Shown one piece after another: positions 24,487 through 33,858 of a DNA stretch of 64,000 nucleotides; position 1 is the first letter of the stretch; each line of letters starts with the position of its first letter. Both the position numbers and the translations under genes were made by a program. The notes beneath the pieces are model-generated. The model worked only from the letters and a program-made list of their open reading frames with translations, did not search any database and had not been told where the DNA came from. This stretch comes from Caulobacter sp048541825 (GTDB lineage Bacteria > Pseudomonadota > Alphaproteobacteria > Caulobacterales > Caulobacteraceae): assembly GCF_048541825.1 (NCBI RefSeq), contig NZ_CP183332.1, positions 868,001 through 932,000 of the forward strand, written 5' to 3'.

Positions 24487-25767
24487 ATGCGGGTTGGGAT
24501 CAAGGCTCTGGCGATCATGGGCGCGCTTTGCGCCGGCGCATCAGCCCAGGCGGCGCAGATTGAGGCCGTCAGTGCGGCGCGGATGCTGGACGTGGCGTCG
24601 GGCAAGTATGTCGACAATCCGATGGTGATCGTCACGGACGGCCGCATCACGGCGGTCGGCAAGAAGGGCGAGCTGGCTGTTCCGGCCGGCGCCAAGCTGA
24701 TCGATCTGCCAGGCGCGACCTTGCTGCCGGGCCTGATCGACATGCACGTCCACATTGACAGCCTGGCTGAGGTGGGCGGCTACAACAGCCTGCAATACAG
24801 CGACGCCTTCTGGAGCGTGGTCCAGACGGCCAACGCCAAGGCGACGCTGGACGCCGGTTTCACGACCATCCGCAATCTGGGGGCCGATCGGTTCAACGAC
24901 GTGGGCCTGCGCGAGGCCATTGACGCGGGTTATGTGCCTGGCCCTCGGATCGTCACGGCCGGCTATTCGATCGGCGCGACGGGCGGCCATTGCGACTCGA
25001 CCTACTTCCCGGCCTCGATGGCCCAGAAGGGCCCCTATGTCGCCGACGGTCCCGATGAGGGGCGCAAGAAGGTGCGCGAGGTGCGCAAGTACGGCGCCCA
25101 GGTGATCAAGATCTGCGCCACCGGCGGCGTCTTCTCGCGCAACACCGAGCCGGGCCAGCAGCAGCTGTCCCTGGCCGAGATGACCGCGATCGTCGAAGAG
25201 GCCCACATGTGGGGCCTGAAGGTCGCCGCCCACGCTCACGGCGCGGCGGGCATCAAGGACGCCATCCGAGCGGGCGTCGACACCATCGAACACGTCAGCC
25301 TGGTCGATGACGAGGGCATCAAGCTGGCCGTCCAGAAGGGCGCCTGGTTCTCGATGGACATCTACAACACCGACTACACCCAGGCCGAGGGCAAGAAGAA
25401 CGGCGTGCTGGAAGACAATCTGCGCAAGGACCGCGAGATCGGCGACGTGCAGCGCGAGAACTTCCGCAAGGCCGTCAAGGCGGGCGTGAAGATGGTGCTG
25501 GGCACCGACGCCGGCATCTATCCCCACGGCCAGAACGCCAAGCAGTTCGCCGTGATGGTTCGCTATGGCGCGACCCCCCTGCAGGCCATCCAGTCGGCCA
25601 CGCTCAACGCCGCCCAGGCGCTGGGCCAGGAGAAGGACGTCGGCCAGGTGGCCGTGGGTCGCTATGGCGACATCATCGCCGTCAATGGCGATCCGCTGAC
25701 CGACGTGACCACGCTGGAAAAGCCGATCTTTGTGATGAAGGGCGGGGCAGTGGTGCGCCAGCCCTGA
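24487..25767 (+). CDS. Exported amidohydrolase (prolidase/Xaa-Pro-type)
   Basis: A 426-residue amidohydrolase-superfamily enzyme with a signal peptide of about 22 residues (ALCAGASAQAA). Metal-site motifs in order are DMHVHIDSL, the likely carboxylated lysine in AQVIKICATGG, AAHAHGAAG, DTIEHVSLV and GTDAGIYPH. The group includes Caulobacter enzymes once annotated as Xaa-Pro dipeptidases that cleave dipeptides with C-terminal Arg/Lys, so substrate assignment by name is unsafe. It is 66 bp behind the cytochrome gene and 73 bp ahead of metN. Confidence 0.9.
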   Translation: MRVGIKALAIMGALCAGASAQAAQIEAVSAARMLDVASGKYVDNPMVIVTDGRITAVGKKGELAVPAGAKLIDLPGATLLPGLIDMHVHIDSLAEVGGYNSLQYSDAFWSVVQTANAKATLDAGFTTIRNLGADRFNDVGLREAIDAGYVPGPRIVTAGYSIGATGGHCDSTYFPASMAQKGPYVADGPDEGRKKVREVRKYGAQVIKICATGGVFSRNTEPGQQQLSLAEMTAIVEEAHMWGLKVAAHAHGAAGIKDAIRAGVDTIEHVSLVDDEGIKLAVQKGAWFSMDIYNTDYTQAEGKKNGVLEDNLRKDREIGDVQRENFRKAVKAGVKMVLGTDAGIYPHGQNAKQFAVMVRYGATPLQAIQSATLNAAQALGQEKDVGQVAVGRYGDIIAVNGDPLTDVTTLEKPIFVMKGGAVVRQP

Positions 25768-25840
25768 GACACCTCTGGGAAAACGGCGTCGGGATCGCTA
25801 GTTACGGGCCAACGCTCCGCCACGGAGCCGCCAGCCCGGG

Positions 25841-26851
25841 ATGCCTGACGCCGTGATCGCCTTTGAGGCCGTTTCCAAGATCTATGCAAAAGGGGGGCAT
25901 GCCGCCCTGAGCGAGGTATCGCTGTCGGTGAAGGCCGGTGAGGTGTTCGGCGTGATCGGCGCTTCGGGCGCCGGCAAGTCCACCCTGATCCGGCTGATCA
26001 ACGGCCTGGAAAAGCCAACCGGCGGTCGCGTCGTGGTGGACGGGGACGACGTCACAACGCTGGGCGTCGAGGGCTTGCGCGCCCTGCGTCGCCGGGTGGG
26101 GATGATCTTTCAGCACTTCAACCTGCTGTCGTCCAAGACCGTGGCCGCCAATGTCGCCTTTCCGCTGAAGCTGGCCGGCCGTCCTGCCGCCGAGGTCAAG
26201 GCGCGAACCGCCGAGCTGCTGGCGCGTGTCGGCCTGTCTGATCACGCCGCCAAGTATCCAGCCCAGCTTTCGGGTGGCCAGAAACAGCGCGTGGGCATTG
26301 CCCGGGCGCTCGCCACAGGCCCCAAGATTCTGCTGTGCGACGAAGCCACCAGCGCTCTGGACCCCGAGACCACCGAGCAGATCCTCGAGCTCGTCTCCAA
26401 TCTCAATCGCGAACTGGGCCTGACCATCGTGCTGATCACCCACGAGATGGATGTGGTGCGCCGCGTCTGTGACCGGGTGGCGGTGCTGGAGGCCGGGCGT
26501 GTGGTCGAGACCGGGCCGGTCGAGGACGTTTTCCTGCATCCGGCCAGCGCCACGGCCCGCCGCTTCGTGCGCGAGGCCGATGGCGAGCCGGCCGCCGGCG
26601 CCGCTCTGACTGGCCGCGTCGTACGGCTGACCTTCAAGGGCGAGGCGACCTACAAGCCGGTGCTGGGCGAGGTGGCCCGCGCCACGGGCGTCGACTATTC
26701 CATCCTCGGCGGGCGCATTCATCGCCTGCGCGAGACGCCCTATGGCCAGCTGACCCTGGCCCTGACCGGCGGCGACGTCGGCGCGGCCATCGCCCGCTTC
26801 CAGGCCGAGGGCGTGCGGGTGGATGAACTGTCCGGGGAGACCGCCCGATGA
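25841..26851 (+). CDS. metN: Methionine ABC transporter ATP-binding protein MetN
   Basis: A 336-residue ATPase with Walker A GASGAGKST, Q-loop FQHFNLLSSKTV, signature LSGGQKQR, Walker B ILLCDEATSALD and H-loop THEMD. The C-terminal NIL/ACT-like domain (about 260-336, LTFKGEATYKPVLGEVARAT) is the methionine-binding regulatory domain typical of MetN. It overlaps metI by 4 bp (26848-26851). It powers uptake of D/L-methionine with MetI and the lipoprotein MetQ, which is encoded 1.4 kb further on. No SAM riboswitch could be recognised in the short leader. Confidence 0.96.
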   Translation: MPDAVIAFEAVSKIYAKGGHAALSEVSLSVKAGEVFGVIGASGAGKSTLIRLINGLEKPTGGRVVVDGDDVTTLGVEGLRALRRRVGMIFQHFNLLSSKTVAANVAFPLKLAGRPAAEVKARTAELLARVGLSDHAAKYPAQLSGGQKQRVGIARALATGPKILLCDEATSALDPETTEQILELVSNLNRELGLTIVLITHEMDVVRRVCDRVAVLEAGRVVETGPVEDVFLHPASATARRFVREADGEPAAGAALTGRVVRLTFKGEATYKPVLGEVARATGVDYSILGGRIHRLRETPYGQLTLALTGGDVGAAIARFQAEGVRVDELSGETAR

Positions 26852-27522
26852 GCGTCTCGAATATCGCCTTCTCTAATGTGGACTGGGCCGAGATCGGCCA
26901 GGCGACCCTCGACACCCTGACCATGCTGGGCGGTTCGATGGTCCTGACCGTCGTTCTGGGCCTGCCGCTGGGCGTGATCCTGTTCCTGACCGGCAAGGGC
27001 CAGATGCTGGAGAACCGCGCCGCCAACGGCCTGCTGTCGCTGCTGGTCAATATCCTGCGCTCGGTGCCGTTCGTGATCCTGCTGATCGTGATGATCCCGC
27101 TGACCGTAGCCTTGGTCGGCACCTCGTTGGGCGTGCAGGGCGCGATCCCGCCGCTGGTGGCCGGCGCCGCGCCGTTCTTTGCGCGACTGGTCGAGACCGC
27201 CCTGCGCGAGGTCGACAAGGGCGTGATCGAAGCCAGCTTCGCCATGGGCGCCAAGCGCCGGCAGGTGGTGCTGGGCGCCCTGCTGCCCGAGGCCATGCCG
27301 GGGATCATCGCCGCCGCCACGGTGACGGCTATCGCCCTGGTGTCCTACACCGCCATGGCCGGCGTGGTCGGGGCAGGGGGCTTGGGCGATCTGGCCATCC
27401 GCTTCGGTTATCAGCGCTTTCAGACCGATGTGATGGTGGTCACAGTGGTGCTGCTGCTGATCCTGGTGCAGGCGCTGCAGATGGTCGGCGACACGGTGGT
27501 GCGCCGGGTTTCACATCGCTAG
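26848..27522 (+). CDS. metI: Methionine ABC transporter permease MetI
   Basis: A 224-residue permease with about five membrane helices and the EAA loop seen as EASFAMGAKRRQVVLGALLPEAMPG. Family segments include NILRSVPFVILLI and SYTAMAGVVGAGGLGDLAIRFGYQRF. It is translationally coupled to metN by an ATGA overlap and lies 9 bp ahead of an acidic unknown protein. It forms the membrane pore of the MetNIQ importer. Confidence 0.96.
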   Translation: MSVSNIAFSNVDWAEIGQATLDTLTMLGGSMVLTVVLGLPLGVILFLTGKGQMLENRAANGLLSLLVNILRSVPFVILLIVMIPLTVALVGTSLGVQGAIPPLVAGAAPFFARLVETALREVDKGVIEASFAMGAKRRQVVLGALLPEAMPGIIAAATVTAIALVSYTAMAGVVGAGGLGDLAIRFGYQRFQTDVMVVTVVLLLILVQALQMVGDTVVRRVSHR

Positions 27523-27531
27523 AAGGTGTGC

Positions 27532-27906
27532 ATGACCGAAAACTACATCCCCATCCTGTCCGAGGCACCCCCAGAGCACTGGGACGAGGCCTTCGCCAAG
27601 GCCCTGATCGGCAAGACCCTGCTGGTCGGCCTGACCTTTCTCGACGACGAGGGCGAGGTCACCGAGCGCCAGCAGTTCTTCGGCGTGGTCATCGAGGCCG
27701 ACGACCATGACGGCATTTTGCTCGATCTTCTGGGCGAACACGACGGCGACACCTATGCCCTGCCGCCCCAGACATCCAATATCCTTGCCGCAGAACCTGG
27801 TGTCACGAGTCTCGAAGGTGATACGCCGGACTTCGTCGTCAACTGGGCGATCCACGGATCACCCGACGCGTCAGCCGATGAGGGGCCGGCCAACGACGAA
27901 GACTAG
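27532..27906 (+). CDS. Acidic conserved hypothetical protein in the met locus
   Basis: A 124-residue, strongly acidic protein (MTENYIPILSEAPPEHWDEA; tail ASADEGPANDED) without signal peptide. It contains a beta-barrel-like central part (TLLVGLTFLDDEGEVTERQQ, FFGVVIEADDHDGILLDL). No named family recognised. It starts 9 bp after metI, so it is probably co-transcribed with metNI; a GTG two codons earlier is an alternative start. Its end overlaps the convergent small gene by 4 bp. A link with methionine uptake is inferred from position only. Confidence 0.75.
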   Translation: MTENYIPILSEAPPEHWDEAFAKALIGKTLLVGLTFLDDEGEVTERQQFFGVVIEADDHDGILLDLLGEHDGDTYALPPQTSNILAAEPGVTSLEGDTPDFVVNWAIHGSPDASADEGPANDED

Positions 27907-28151
27907 GCCTGGTCGAACGGGAACGGCAGCCGGCCGGCCTTGAACAGGATTTCGGGGTTCTCGTCATAGTCGCCCAGCTCGACATCCGCGGAGGCGGCGA
28001 AGGCCACCACGCCCTCGCGCAGCGGGGCCAGGCGCTCTGCCTTGCGGCGCGCCTCTGCGGCGTCCTTGCAGCCGATCTGCTGCTCGGCTTTCAAGCCTTT
28101 GCCGCGCCCGGCGATATAGGCTTGCACGATATAGACGGTTTCCTTGGCCAT
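27903..28151 (-). CDS. Small conserved hypothetical protein
   Basis: An 82-residue protein starting MAKETVYIVQAYIAGRGKGL. It has one short segment rich in basic residues (AEARRKAERLAPLREG) and ends FPFDQA. It is likely cytosolic and no family was recognised. It interrupts the met locus on the opposite strand, ending tail to tail with the acidic protein gene. The start 28151 is preferred to an in-frame ATG at 28187. Confidence 0.7.
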   Translation of the reverse strand: MAKETVYIVQAYIAGRGKGLKAEQQIGCKDAAEARRKAERLAPLREGVVAFAASADVELGDYDENPEILFKAGRLPFPFDQA

Positions 28152-28280
28152 CCGCCACTCAGGCGGCCGGTTCGTCGGGCGGGTCAAGCGATCCCTCTAG
28201 CCTGATCAGGAAATCTGATTTCATTGAAGCGTGGAAACCGGGCAAAGCCCTACTCGGTTTATCGTCTTAAGGAGCCGTTC

Positions 28281-29090
28281 ATGGCCGTCCGCCGCGCACT
28301 CGTCGCCCTTAGTCTTGCCGCTTTGGCGCTGTCCGCCTGCGGTCAGAAGCCCGCCGCTTCGAGCCCAGGCAGCGACACCCTGACCGTCGCGGCCACGGCC
28401 ATCCCGCACGCCGAGGTGCTGGAGTTCATCAAGCCCAAGCTGGCCGCCCAGGGCCTGAAGATCGAGATCAAGGTCTTCAACGACTATGTCCAGCCCAACA
28501 CGCAGGTGGCCGAGAAGCGGATCGACGTCAGCTATTTCCAGACGCTGCCGTATCTGGAGACCTTCAACCGGGACAAGGGCACGAACCTGATCGCAATCAA
28601 GGGCGTCCACATCGAGCCGATCGGCGCCTATTCGGCCACGTACAAGTCGATCGCCGAGCTGCCGCAGGGCGCGACCGTGGCCATCCCCAACGACGCCAGC
28701 ACCGAGGGCCGAGCCCTGCTGCTGCTGTCGCGCAACAATGTCATCACCCTGAAGGACCCAGCCAATCCGCTGTCGAGCCTCAAGGACATCGCCGCCAATC
28801 CCAAGGGGCTGAAGTTCAAGGAACTGGAAGGCGCGACCCTGCCGCGCGTGCTGAACCAGGTGGACCTGGCGATCATCAACACCAACTACGCCCTCGACGC
28901 CAAGCTGAACCCGTCCAAGGACGCCCTGCTGATCGAGGACAGCAAAAGCCCCTATGTGAACTATCTGGTCGGCCGGCCCGACAACAGGGACGACCCGCGC
29001 GTCCAGAAACTGGCCGCCGCACTGACGACGCCTGAAGTCGCGGCGTTCATGGCCCAGAAGTACCAAGGCGCGGTGGTGCCGGCCTTCTAG
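28281..29090 (+). CDS. metQ: Methionine-binding lipoprotein MetQ
   Basis: A 269-residue periplasmic binding protein of the NlpA/MetQ family. The lipoprotein signal (ALVALSLAALALSACG) has the lipobox LSAC. Family segments are VAATAIPHAEVLEFIKPKL, VFNDYVQPNTQVAEKRIDVS, YFQTLPYLETFN and AIINTNYALDAKL. A strong AAGGAG site precedes the ATG at 28281. It delivers methionine to MetNI but is separated from them by two small genes, one of them reversed, so it has its own promoter. Confidence 0.96.
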   Translation: MAVRRALVALSLAALALSACGQKPAASSPGSDTLTVAATAIPHAEVLEFIKPKLAAQGLKIEIKVFNDYVQPNTQVAEKRIDVSYFQTLPYLETFNRDKGTNLIAIKGVHIEPIGAYSATYKSIAELPQGATVAIPNDASTEGRALLLLSRNNVITLKDPANPLSSLKDIAANPKGLKFKELEGATLPRVLNQVDLAIINTNYALDAKLNPSKDALLIEDSKSPYVNYLVGRPDNRDDPRVQKLAAALTTPEVAAFMAQKYQGAVVPAF

Positions 29091-29194
29091 AGCAAAGGTC
29101 GCTATGATTGGATCATGTCGTTTGCTCTAGATTCTTGTTTCGACGCGTTATTTCGGCGGCGAACCGATATCCACTTCGCCGAATAACGCTCTAG
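29089..29194. repeat. Double-hairpin intergenic repeat element
   Basis: Directly after the metQ stop, AGAGCAAA and TTTGCTCT enclose about 24 nt as a first hairpin (to 29129). A second hairpin is formed by the imperfect arms CGTTATTTCGGCG (29146-29158) and CGCCGAATAACG (29177-29188). The element ends in GCTCTAG, echoing its start. It looks like a dispersed intergenic repeat unit and could also end metQ transcription. Only one copy is in the window. Confidence 0.55.
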
Positions 29195-29277
29195 GGCCTG
29201 GAGAGTGGGTCGATCAGGCGGGGTGACAGGGAAAGCCCCGCGTCACCGCCGCCTCGTCGGCGCACATGCCCCAGACC

Positions 29278-30504
29278 CTAGGGCTTGGGGACCACCCGCA
29301 GCAGCTTGCCATCGTCCGCGTCTGTCAGCAGGTAGAGCGCGCCGTCGGGGCCGACGCGAACATCGCGGATGCGCTGGTCGAGCTCTGTGAACAGGCGCTC
29401 TTCACCGACCACCCTGTCATCCTTCAGCGTAAGACGCGCGACGTGTTGCCCACGCAGCGCGCCGACCAGCACGCTGCCCTTCCAGGCGGGGAACAGATCG
29501 GCCTGGTAAAAGGCCATGCCCGAAGGGGCGATGACCGGATCCCAGTAGTAGACCGGCTGCTCTAGACCAGCCTTGGCGGTGATGCCGTCGCCGATTGGCT
29601 TGCCGGAATACTCTTCGCCATAGGTAGCGGTCGGCCAGCCATAGTCCTTGCCCGCCTCCGGTTGATTCAGCTCGTCGCCGCCCTTGGCGCCGTGCTCCAC
29701 GGTCCAGAGCCGGCCCTGGGGATCCAGCGCAGCGGCCTGAAGATTGCGGTGGCCCAAGGACCAGATCTCCGACCTTGCGCCAGCCTTGCCGACATAGGGA
29801 TTGTCCGAGGGGATCGAGCCGTCGGAATTGATGCGGATCACCTTGCCCAGGGTTCCGTCCAGGCGCTGGGCCTGCATGCGGCCTTCCTGGATGGAGCGAT
29901 CGCCGGTGGTGATAAGCAGCGTGCCATCCTTGGCGAAGACCAGGCGGCCGCCGAAGTGCAGGCTGGAGTTCAGCTTGGGCGTCTGGCTCCAGATCACCTG
30001 CACGCCTTCGACGCGCGGGGAGGGGCCGTTGATCAGCTTGCCGCGCGCCGCCGCCGTGCCGTTGCCGCCGTCGCCGGCCTGGGCGTAGGTCCAGTAGATC
30101 CGGCCGTTGCTGGCAAAGTTCGGATCGACCGCCACATCCAGCAGGCCGCCCTGGCCGCTGGCATCGACCGCAGGCAGGCCGGCCACGGGTGTCGACATTT
30201 GGCCACCGGCGCCCACTAGGCGCAGTCGTCCGGCGCGTTCGGTAACCAGCCTGGTCCCGTCCGGCAGGAAGGCCAGACCCCAGGGGTGGTTCAGGCCGCC
30301 GACCACGGTCTCGACGCTATAGGTCACGCCCAGCGCCTGGCTGGGCGCGCGGGTCTGGCCGGCGAAGGCGGGCTTCTGGTCGGGCGCATTGGCGGCCCGG
30401 GTCTCGACCGGCGGGCTCGAACCATCCTGAGCCGCTGGGGCGTCGGGGGCGGGGCCACAGGCGCACATGACCAGGGCGAGGAGGGGGAGAAGGTGCGTTT
30501 GCAT
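29278..30504 (-). CDS. PQQ-dependent soluble aldose dehydrogenase (YliI/GDH-B family) lipoprotein
   Basis: A 408-residue beta-propeller protein. The N-terminus is a lipoprotein-type signal (LLPLLALVMCACGPAP). Family motifs are GLNHPWGLAFLPDGTRLVTER, GGLLDVAVDPNF, SSLHFGGRLVFAKDGTL, SLGHRNLQAAALDP, WTVEHGAKGGDELN and GDRSIQEGRMQAQ. Members oxidise aldose sugars in the periplasm with PQQ and pass electrons to the respiratory chain. No PQQ synthesis genes are in view. It is divergent from the HWE kinase gene. Confidence 0.93.
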   Translation of the reverse strand: MQTHLLPLLALVMCACGPAPDAPAAQDGSSPPVETRAANAPDQKPAFAGQTRAPSQALGVTYSVETVVGGLNHPWGLAFLPDGTRLVTERAGRLRLVGAGGQMSTPVAGLPAVDASGQGGLLDVAVDPNFASNGRIYWTYAQAGDGGNGTAAARGKLINGPSPRVEGVQVIWSQTPKLNSSLHFGGRLVFAKDGTLLITTGDRSIQEGRMQAQRLDGTLGKVIRINSDGSIPSDNPYVGKAGARSEIWSLGHRNLQAAALDPQGRLWTVEHGAKGGDELNQPEAGKDYGWPTATYGEEYSGKPIGDGITAKAGLEQPVYYWDPVIAPSGMAFYQADLFPAWKGSVLVGALRGQHVARLTLKDDRVVGEERLFTELDQRIRDVRVGPDGALYLLTDADDGKLLRVVPKP

Positions 30505-30667
30505 GGGGCGAACCTTAAACGAGCCGTCGGGCTCGGCAATCTCAATCCTCGACCGACCGCGGCTTGGGTGAGCAAGGTTTGTGCAGGGCGCGGGGTGACG
30601 CCTTGCATCGCTTCGGTCATCATCGATTCTGTCGAGCGCCGCGACGTCGGAAAGCCACCAGAGCCGC

Positions 30668-32407
30668 ATGAACGACAGCGAAATCAGGCTGGAAATCGCC
30701 ACCCGCGCCGCCGGCATCGGCATATGGGACTGGGACCTGCTGACGGATCAGATCGTCTATTCGCCGGTGGCGCGCGTTATCAGCGGTTTCGATCCGGACC
30801 AGGCGATCACCATCGAAGATGTCTGGGCCCTTACCCACTCCGAGGACAGCGCTCACGCGGCTGACATGGCGGCCAAGGCTCTGGATCCGGCGCTCCGCAT
30901 GCGGGCGGTCTACGAGTATCGCATCGTTCGGCCCGACGGCGCCGTACGCGATGTGGTCGCGCATGGTGAAGCCATCTTCGCTCAGGTCGAGGGCGTCGAA
31001 CGGGCGGTGCGCTATATCGGCTCCCTGCAGGACGTCACCGACCGCAAGCGGCTGGAGGAGGCCGAGCGCCGGGCCAGCGATCGCCTGCAGCGGGCGCTGG
31101 ACGCCGGCCGCATGGCGGTGTGGGAGTATGATGTCGCCTCCGAGCGGGTGAGCGGTTCACCTGAACTCTATCGCCTGCTGGGCTTTCCCGAGGATGCGCA
31201 GCCCAGCCTCGAAGCGCTGCGTGGCGGATTCGAGCCCGAAGATGTGGGCTGCATCGCGCGTGCGGCACAGGTGGCCTGGAAACGCGGCGAGCGTTTCCTC
31301 GAGGTCGAGTTCCGTTACCGCCGGTTGGATGGCGCTTGGCGCTGGTATCAACTGCGCGCCGAGATCAAGCTGGGCGCGACCGGATTGGGCCAGACCCTGC
31401 TGGGTGTGCTGGTCGATGTCACCGAGCGCAAATCCGCCGAGGACCGCCTGCGCGACAGTGAGGCGCGCTTTCGCGGTATGGCCGATTCCGCGCCCGCGCC
31501 GGTCTGGATCACCGGCATCGACGGCGGCGTCGAGTTCGTCAACCAGGCCTTTGTCGAGATCGCTGGCATACAGGCGGGCAGCCTGCTGGGCGATGTCTGG
31601 ATCCAGCTGATCCACGCCGACGATCTGCTCCAGGTGGCCAGGGCTCGAATGGCTGCCCGCGAGACCTTGTCGTCCTATACGTTCGAGGCGCGGTTCAAGC
31701 GCATCGACGGCGAATATCGCTGGATGTTTGTCACCGCCAAGCCGCGCTTTGACCCCACGGGCGGCTTTCTTGGTTATGTCGGCCTGGCCATCGATCTGAC
31801 CGACTTGCGCGCCGCCGAGACCCGTCAGCGTTTGCTGATCAACGAGCTCAATCACCGGGTCAAGAACACGCTGGCGTCGGTGCAATCGATCGCCCGCCAG
31901 ACCCTGCGCGAAGGCCAGACCGTCGGCGCGGCGCGCGAGTTGCTGCTGGATCGGATCATGGCGATGTCTGTAGCCCACGATATCCTCACCCGCGAAAGCT
32001 GGGAGGGGGCGGCCGTGCACGATATCGTCCTGGGCGCGATCCAGCCTTTTGTCGGCCCGGACGCCACGCGCATTCACGTCAGCGGACCAGCTGGCCGTCT
32101 GGGGCCGTCAGCCGCCCTGGCGCTCGCCCTGGCCCTGCACGAGCTGAGCACCAATGCGGTCAAGTATGGCGCGCTCTCGACCAGCGAGGGGCGCGTCGAC
32201 ATCGTATGGGAACCCAGTGAGGACGGGCGAAACGTCAAGCTGCGCTGGAAGGAGCATGGCGGTCCGCCGGTTTCGCCGCCGATCCGCAAGGGCTTTGGCT
32301 CGCGCCTGTTGGACGGCGGCTTGGCGGCCGACCTTGGCGGCCGCCCCACCTTGCTTTTCGCCCCCGACGGGGTTGAAGCGGTGGTGCCGATCGTGCTGAC
32401 GGACTGA
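30668..32407 (+). CDS. PAS-domain sensor kinase of the HWE family
   Basis: A 579-residue soluble kinase without membrane helices. Three PAS/PAC units cover about residues 5-135, 140-265 and 270-385, each with a clear PAC end such as GSLQDVTDRKRLEE and GVLVDVTERKSAEDRL. The HWE kinase domain follows with phospho-histidine H396 in INELNHRVKNTLASVQSIA and the ATPase segments LHELSTNAVKYGALS and WKEHGG. HWE kinases are frequent in alphaproteobacteria and often sense light or redox through PAS domains. No response regulator is next to it, so it is an orphan kinase. Confidence 0.93.
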   Translation: MNDSEIRLEIATRAAGIGIWDWDLLTDQIVYSPVARVISGFDPDQAITIEDVWALTHSEDSAHAADMAAKALDPALRMRAVYEYRIVRPDGAVRDVVAHGEAIFAQVEGVERAVRYIGSLQDVTDRKRLEEAERRASDRLQRALDAGRMAVWEYDVASERVSGSPELYRLLGFPEDAQPSLEALRGGFEPEDVGCIARAAQVAWKRGERFLEVEFRYRRLDGAWRWYQLRAEIKLGATGLGQTLLGVLVDVTERKSAEDRLRDSEARFRGMADSAPAPVWITGIDGGVEFVNQAFVEIAGIQAGSLLGDVWIQLIHADDLLQVARARMAARETLSSYTFEARFKRIDGEYRWMFVTAKPRFDPTGGFLGYVGLAIDLTDLRAAETRQRLLINELNHRVKNTLASVQSIARQTLREGQTVGAARELLLDRIMAMSVAHDILTRESWEGAAVHDIVLGAIQPFVGPDATRIHVSGPAGRLGPSAALALALALHELSTNAVKYGALSTSEGRVDIVWEPSEDGRNVKLRWKEHGGPPVSPPIRKGFGSRLLDGGLAADLGGRPTLLFAPDGVEAVVPIVLTD

Positions 32408-32514
32408 CCAACCGCGCTGGCCGGGAGCCGCTATGAGGCGCGCCGATGCCGAGCTCATGAGCTGCCAAACCACATTGGCCCGAGCGGACGAGGGCGCCAG
32501 GCGCCGCCTCGTCT

Positions 32515-33759
32515 TCAGGTAACGGCGTCGACGGCGGCGTAGGCCGGCTCGCGCCAGATCTGCTTGTCGATGATCTCGACCAGCCGGTCGACCGCGTCCC
32601 AGACATCGACGAAGCGCAGGTGCAACGGCGCGAAGCCGAAACGCATGGTAGCTGGCGCGCGGAAGTCGCCGATCACGCCGCGCGCGATCAGGGCCTTCAT
32701 GATCGGATAGCCCGAGGCGTGGTCATAGGCGATGTGGCCGCCGCGTTCGGCGGGATCGGCCGGGCTGCCGAGCACGAAGCCCGCGTCGAGCAGGCGCGCC
32801 GCCATCAGGTCCTGGAACAGTTTGCCCAGAGCCAGCGACTTGGCGCGAATGGCCGTGGTCCCGGCTCGCTCGGTCATGTCGATGCCGGCTTCGGTGGCGA
32901 CCATGCTGAGGATCGGCTGGGTGCCGGTCAGCATCTTGCCGATGCCCTCGGCGGGACGATAGTCGCGGTCAAAGGCGAACGGCGCGCCGTGGCCCCACCA
33001 GCCGGTCAGGGGCTGTGCCGCCGCGCCCTGGTGGCGGCTGGCGACGAACAGGAAGGCCGGGCTGCCAGGCCCGCCGTTCAGGTACTTGTAGGTGCAGCCG
33101 ACGGCGAAGTCGGCGTCGCAGCCGTTCAGGTCGACCGGCATGGCGCCGGCGCTGTGACACAGGTCCCAGATCGCCAGCGCGCCGTGGGCGTGAGCCTTGG
33201 CGGTGATCCCTGCCATGTCGAGGACGTGGGCGGTCTTGTAGTGGGCCTGGGTCAGGACCACGGCGGCGACATCGTCGTCGATGGCGGCGTCAATGGCGTC
33301 CTTCTCGGCGAAGCGGATCTGGTGACCCCTGCCCAGCGACTCGATCAACCCCTGGACCATGTAATTGTTGGTCGGGAAGTTGCTGCCTTCCATGACGATC
33401 ACCCGGCGATCCGGACGCATGGCCAGGGCGGCGGAGACGACGCGGAAGAGATTGAGGCTGGTCCCGTCGGTCAACACGACCTCGCCCGGGCCCGCGCCGA
33501 TCAGGCCGGCCAGACGATCGCCGAGGCGATAGGGCAGGGCGAACCACCCGGCCTTGTTCCAGCTGGTGATCAGGCCATCGGCCCATTCCTCTTGCGCTGA
33601 CTGAGCGACGCGCGCGAGGGCGGCCTTGGGCGCGGGGCCCAGCGAGTTGCCGTTCAGATAGACCACGCCCTCGGGCAAGGCGAACTCGGCGACGAAGGCG
33701 GCCAGCGGATCGGCGGCGTCCATCGCCTCAGCGGCGGCGCGGGAGAGAGAGTCTGACAT
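32515..33759 (-). CDS. kynU: Kynureninase
   Basis: A 414-residue PLP enzyme of tryptophan breakdown that splits kynurenine to anthranilate and alanine. Family segments are VVYLNGNSLGPAPKAAL, WFALPYRLGDRLAGLIGA, VVLTQAHYKTAHVLDM, IWDLCHSAGAMPVDL and the PLP-lysine site AVGCTYKYLNGGPGSPAF. The start MSDSLSRAAAEAMDAA at 33759 is chosen by family length. No other kynurenine-pathway gene is in the window, so it is not in a full operon here. Confidence 0.95.
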   Translation of the reverse strand: MSDSLSRAAAEAMDAADPLAAFVAEFALPEGVVYLNGNSLGPAPKAALARVAQSAQEEWADGLITSWNKAGWFALPYRLGDRLAGLIGAGPGEVVLTDGTSLNLFRVVSAALAMRPDRRVIVMEGSNFPTNNYMVQGLIESLGRGHQIRFAEKDAIDAAIDDDVAAVVLTQAHYKTAHVLDMAGITAKAHAHGALAIWDLCHSAGAMPVDLNGCDADFAVGCTYKYLNGGPGSPAFLFVASRHQGAAAQPLTGWWGHGAPFAFDRDYRPAEGIGKMLTGTQPILSMVATEAGIDMTERAGTTAIRAKSLALGKLFQDLMAARLLDAGFVLGSPADPAERGGHIAYDHASGYPIMKALIARGVIGDFRAPATMRFGFAPLHLRFVDVWDAVDRLVEIIDKQIWREPAYAAVDAVT

Positions 33760-33858
33760 GGCCCCGCTATAGGCGCAAAGGTGGAGGCCGTCATGCCGGA
33801 CGCTCGCCCTTTTAGGTTTCGGCGCCGGCCCAGACGCGTACAGCGCCACCGCGCTGGA

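Noticed and set aside
28200..28280. SAM-II-type riboswitch in the metQ leader
   Set aside because: GATTT, GCGTG and a hairpin occur, but the required stem and the conserved GCTAAA part are absent.
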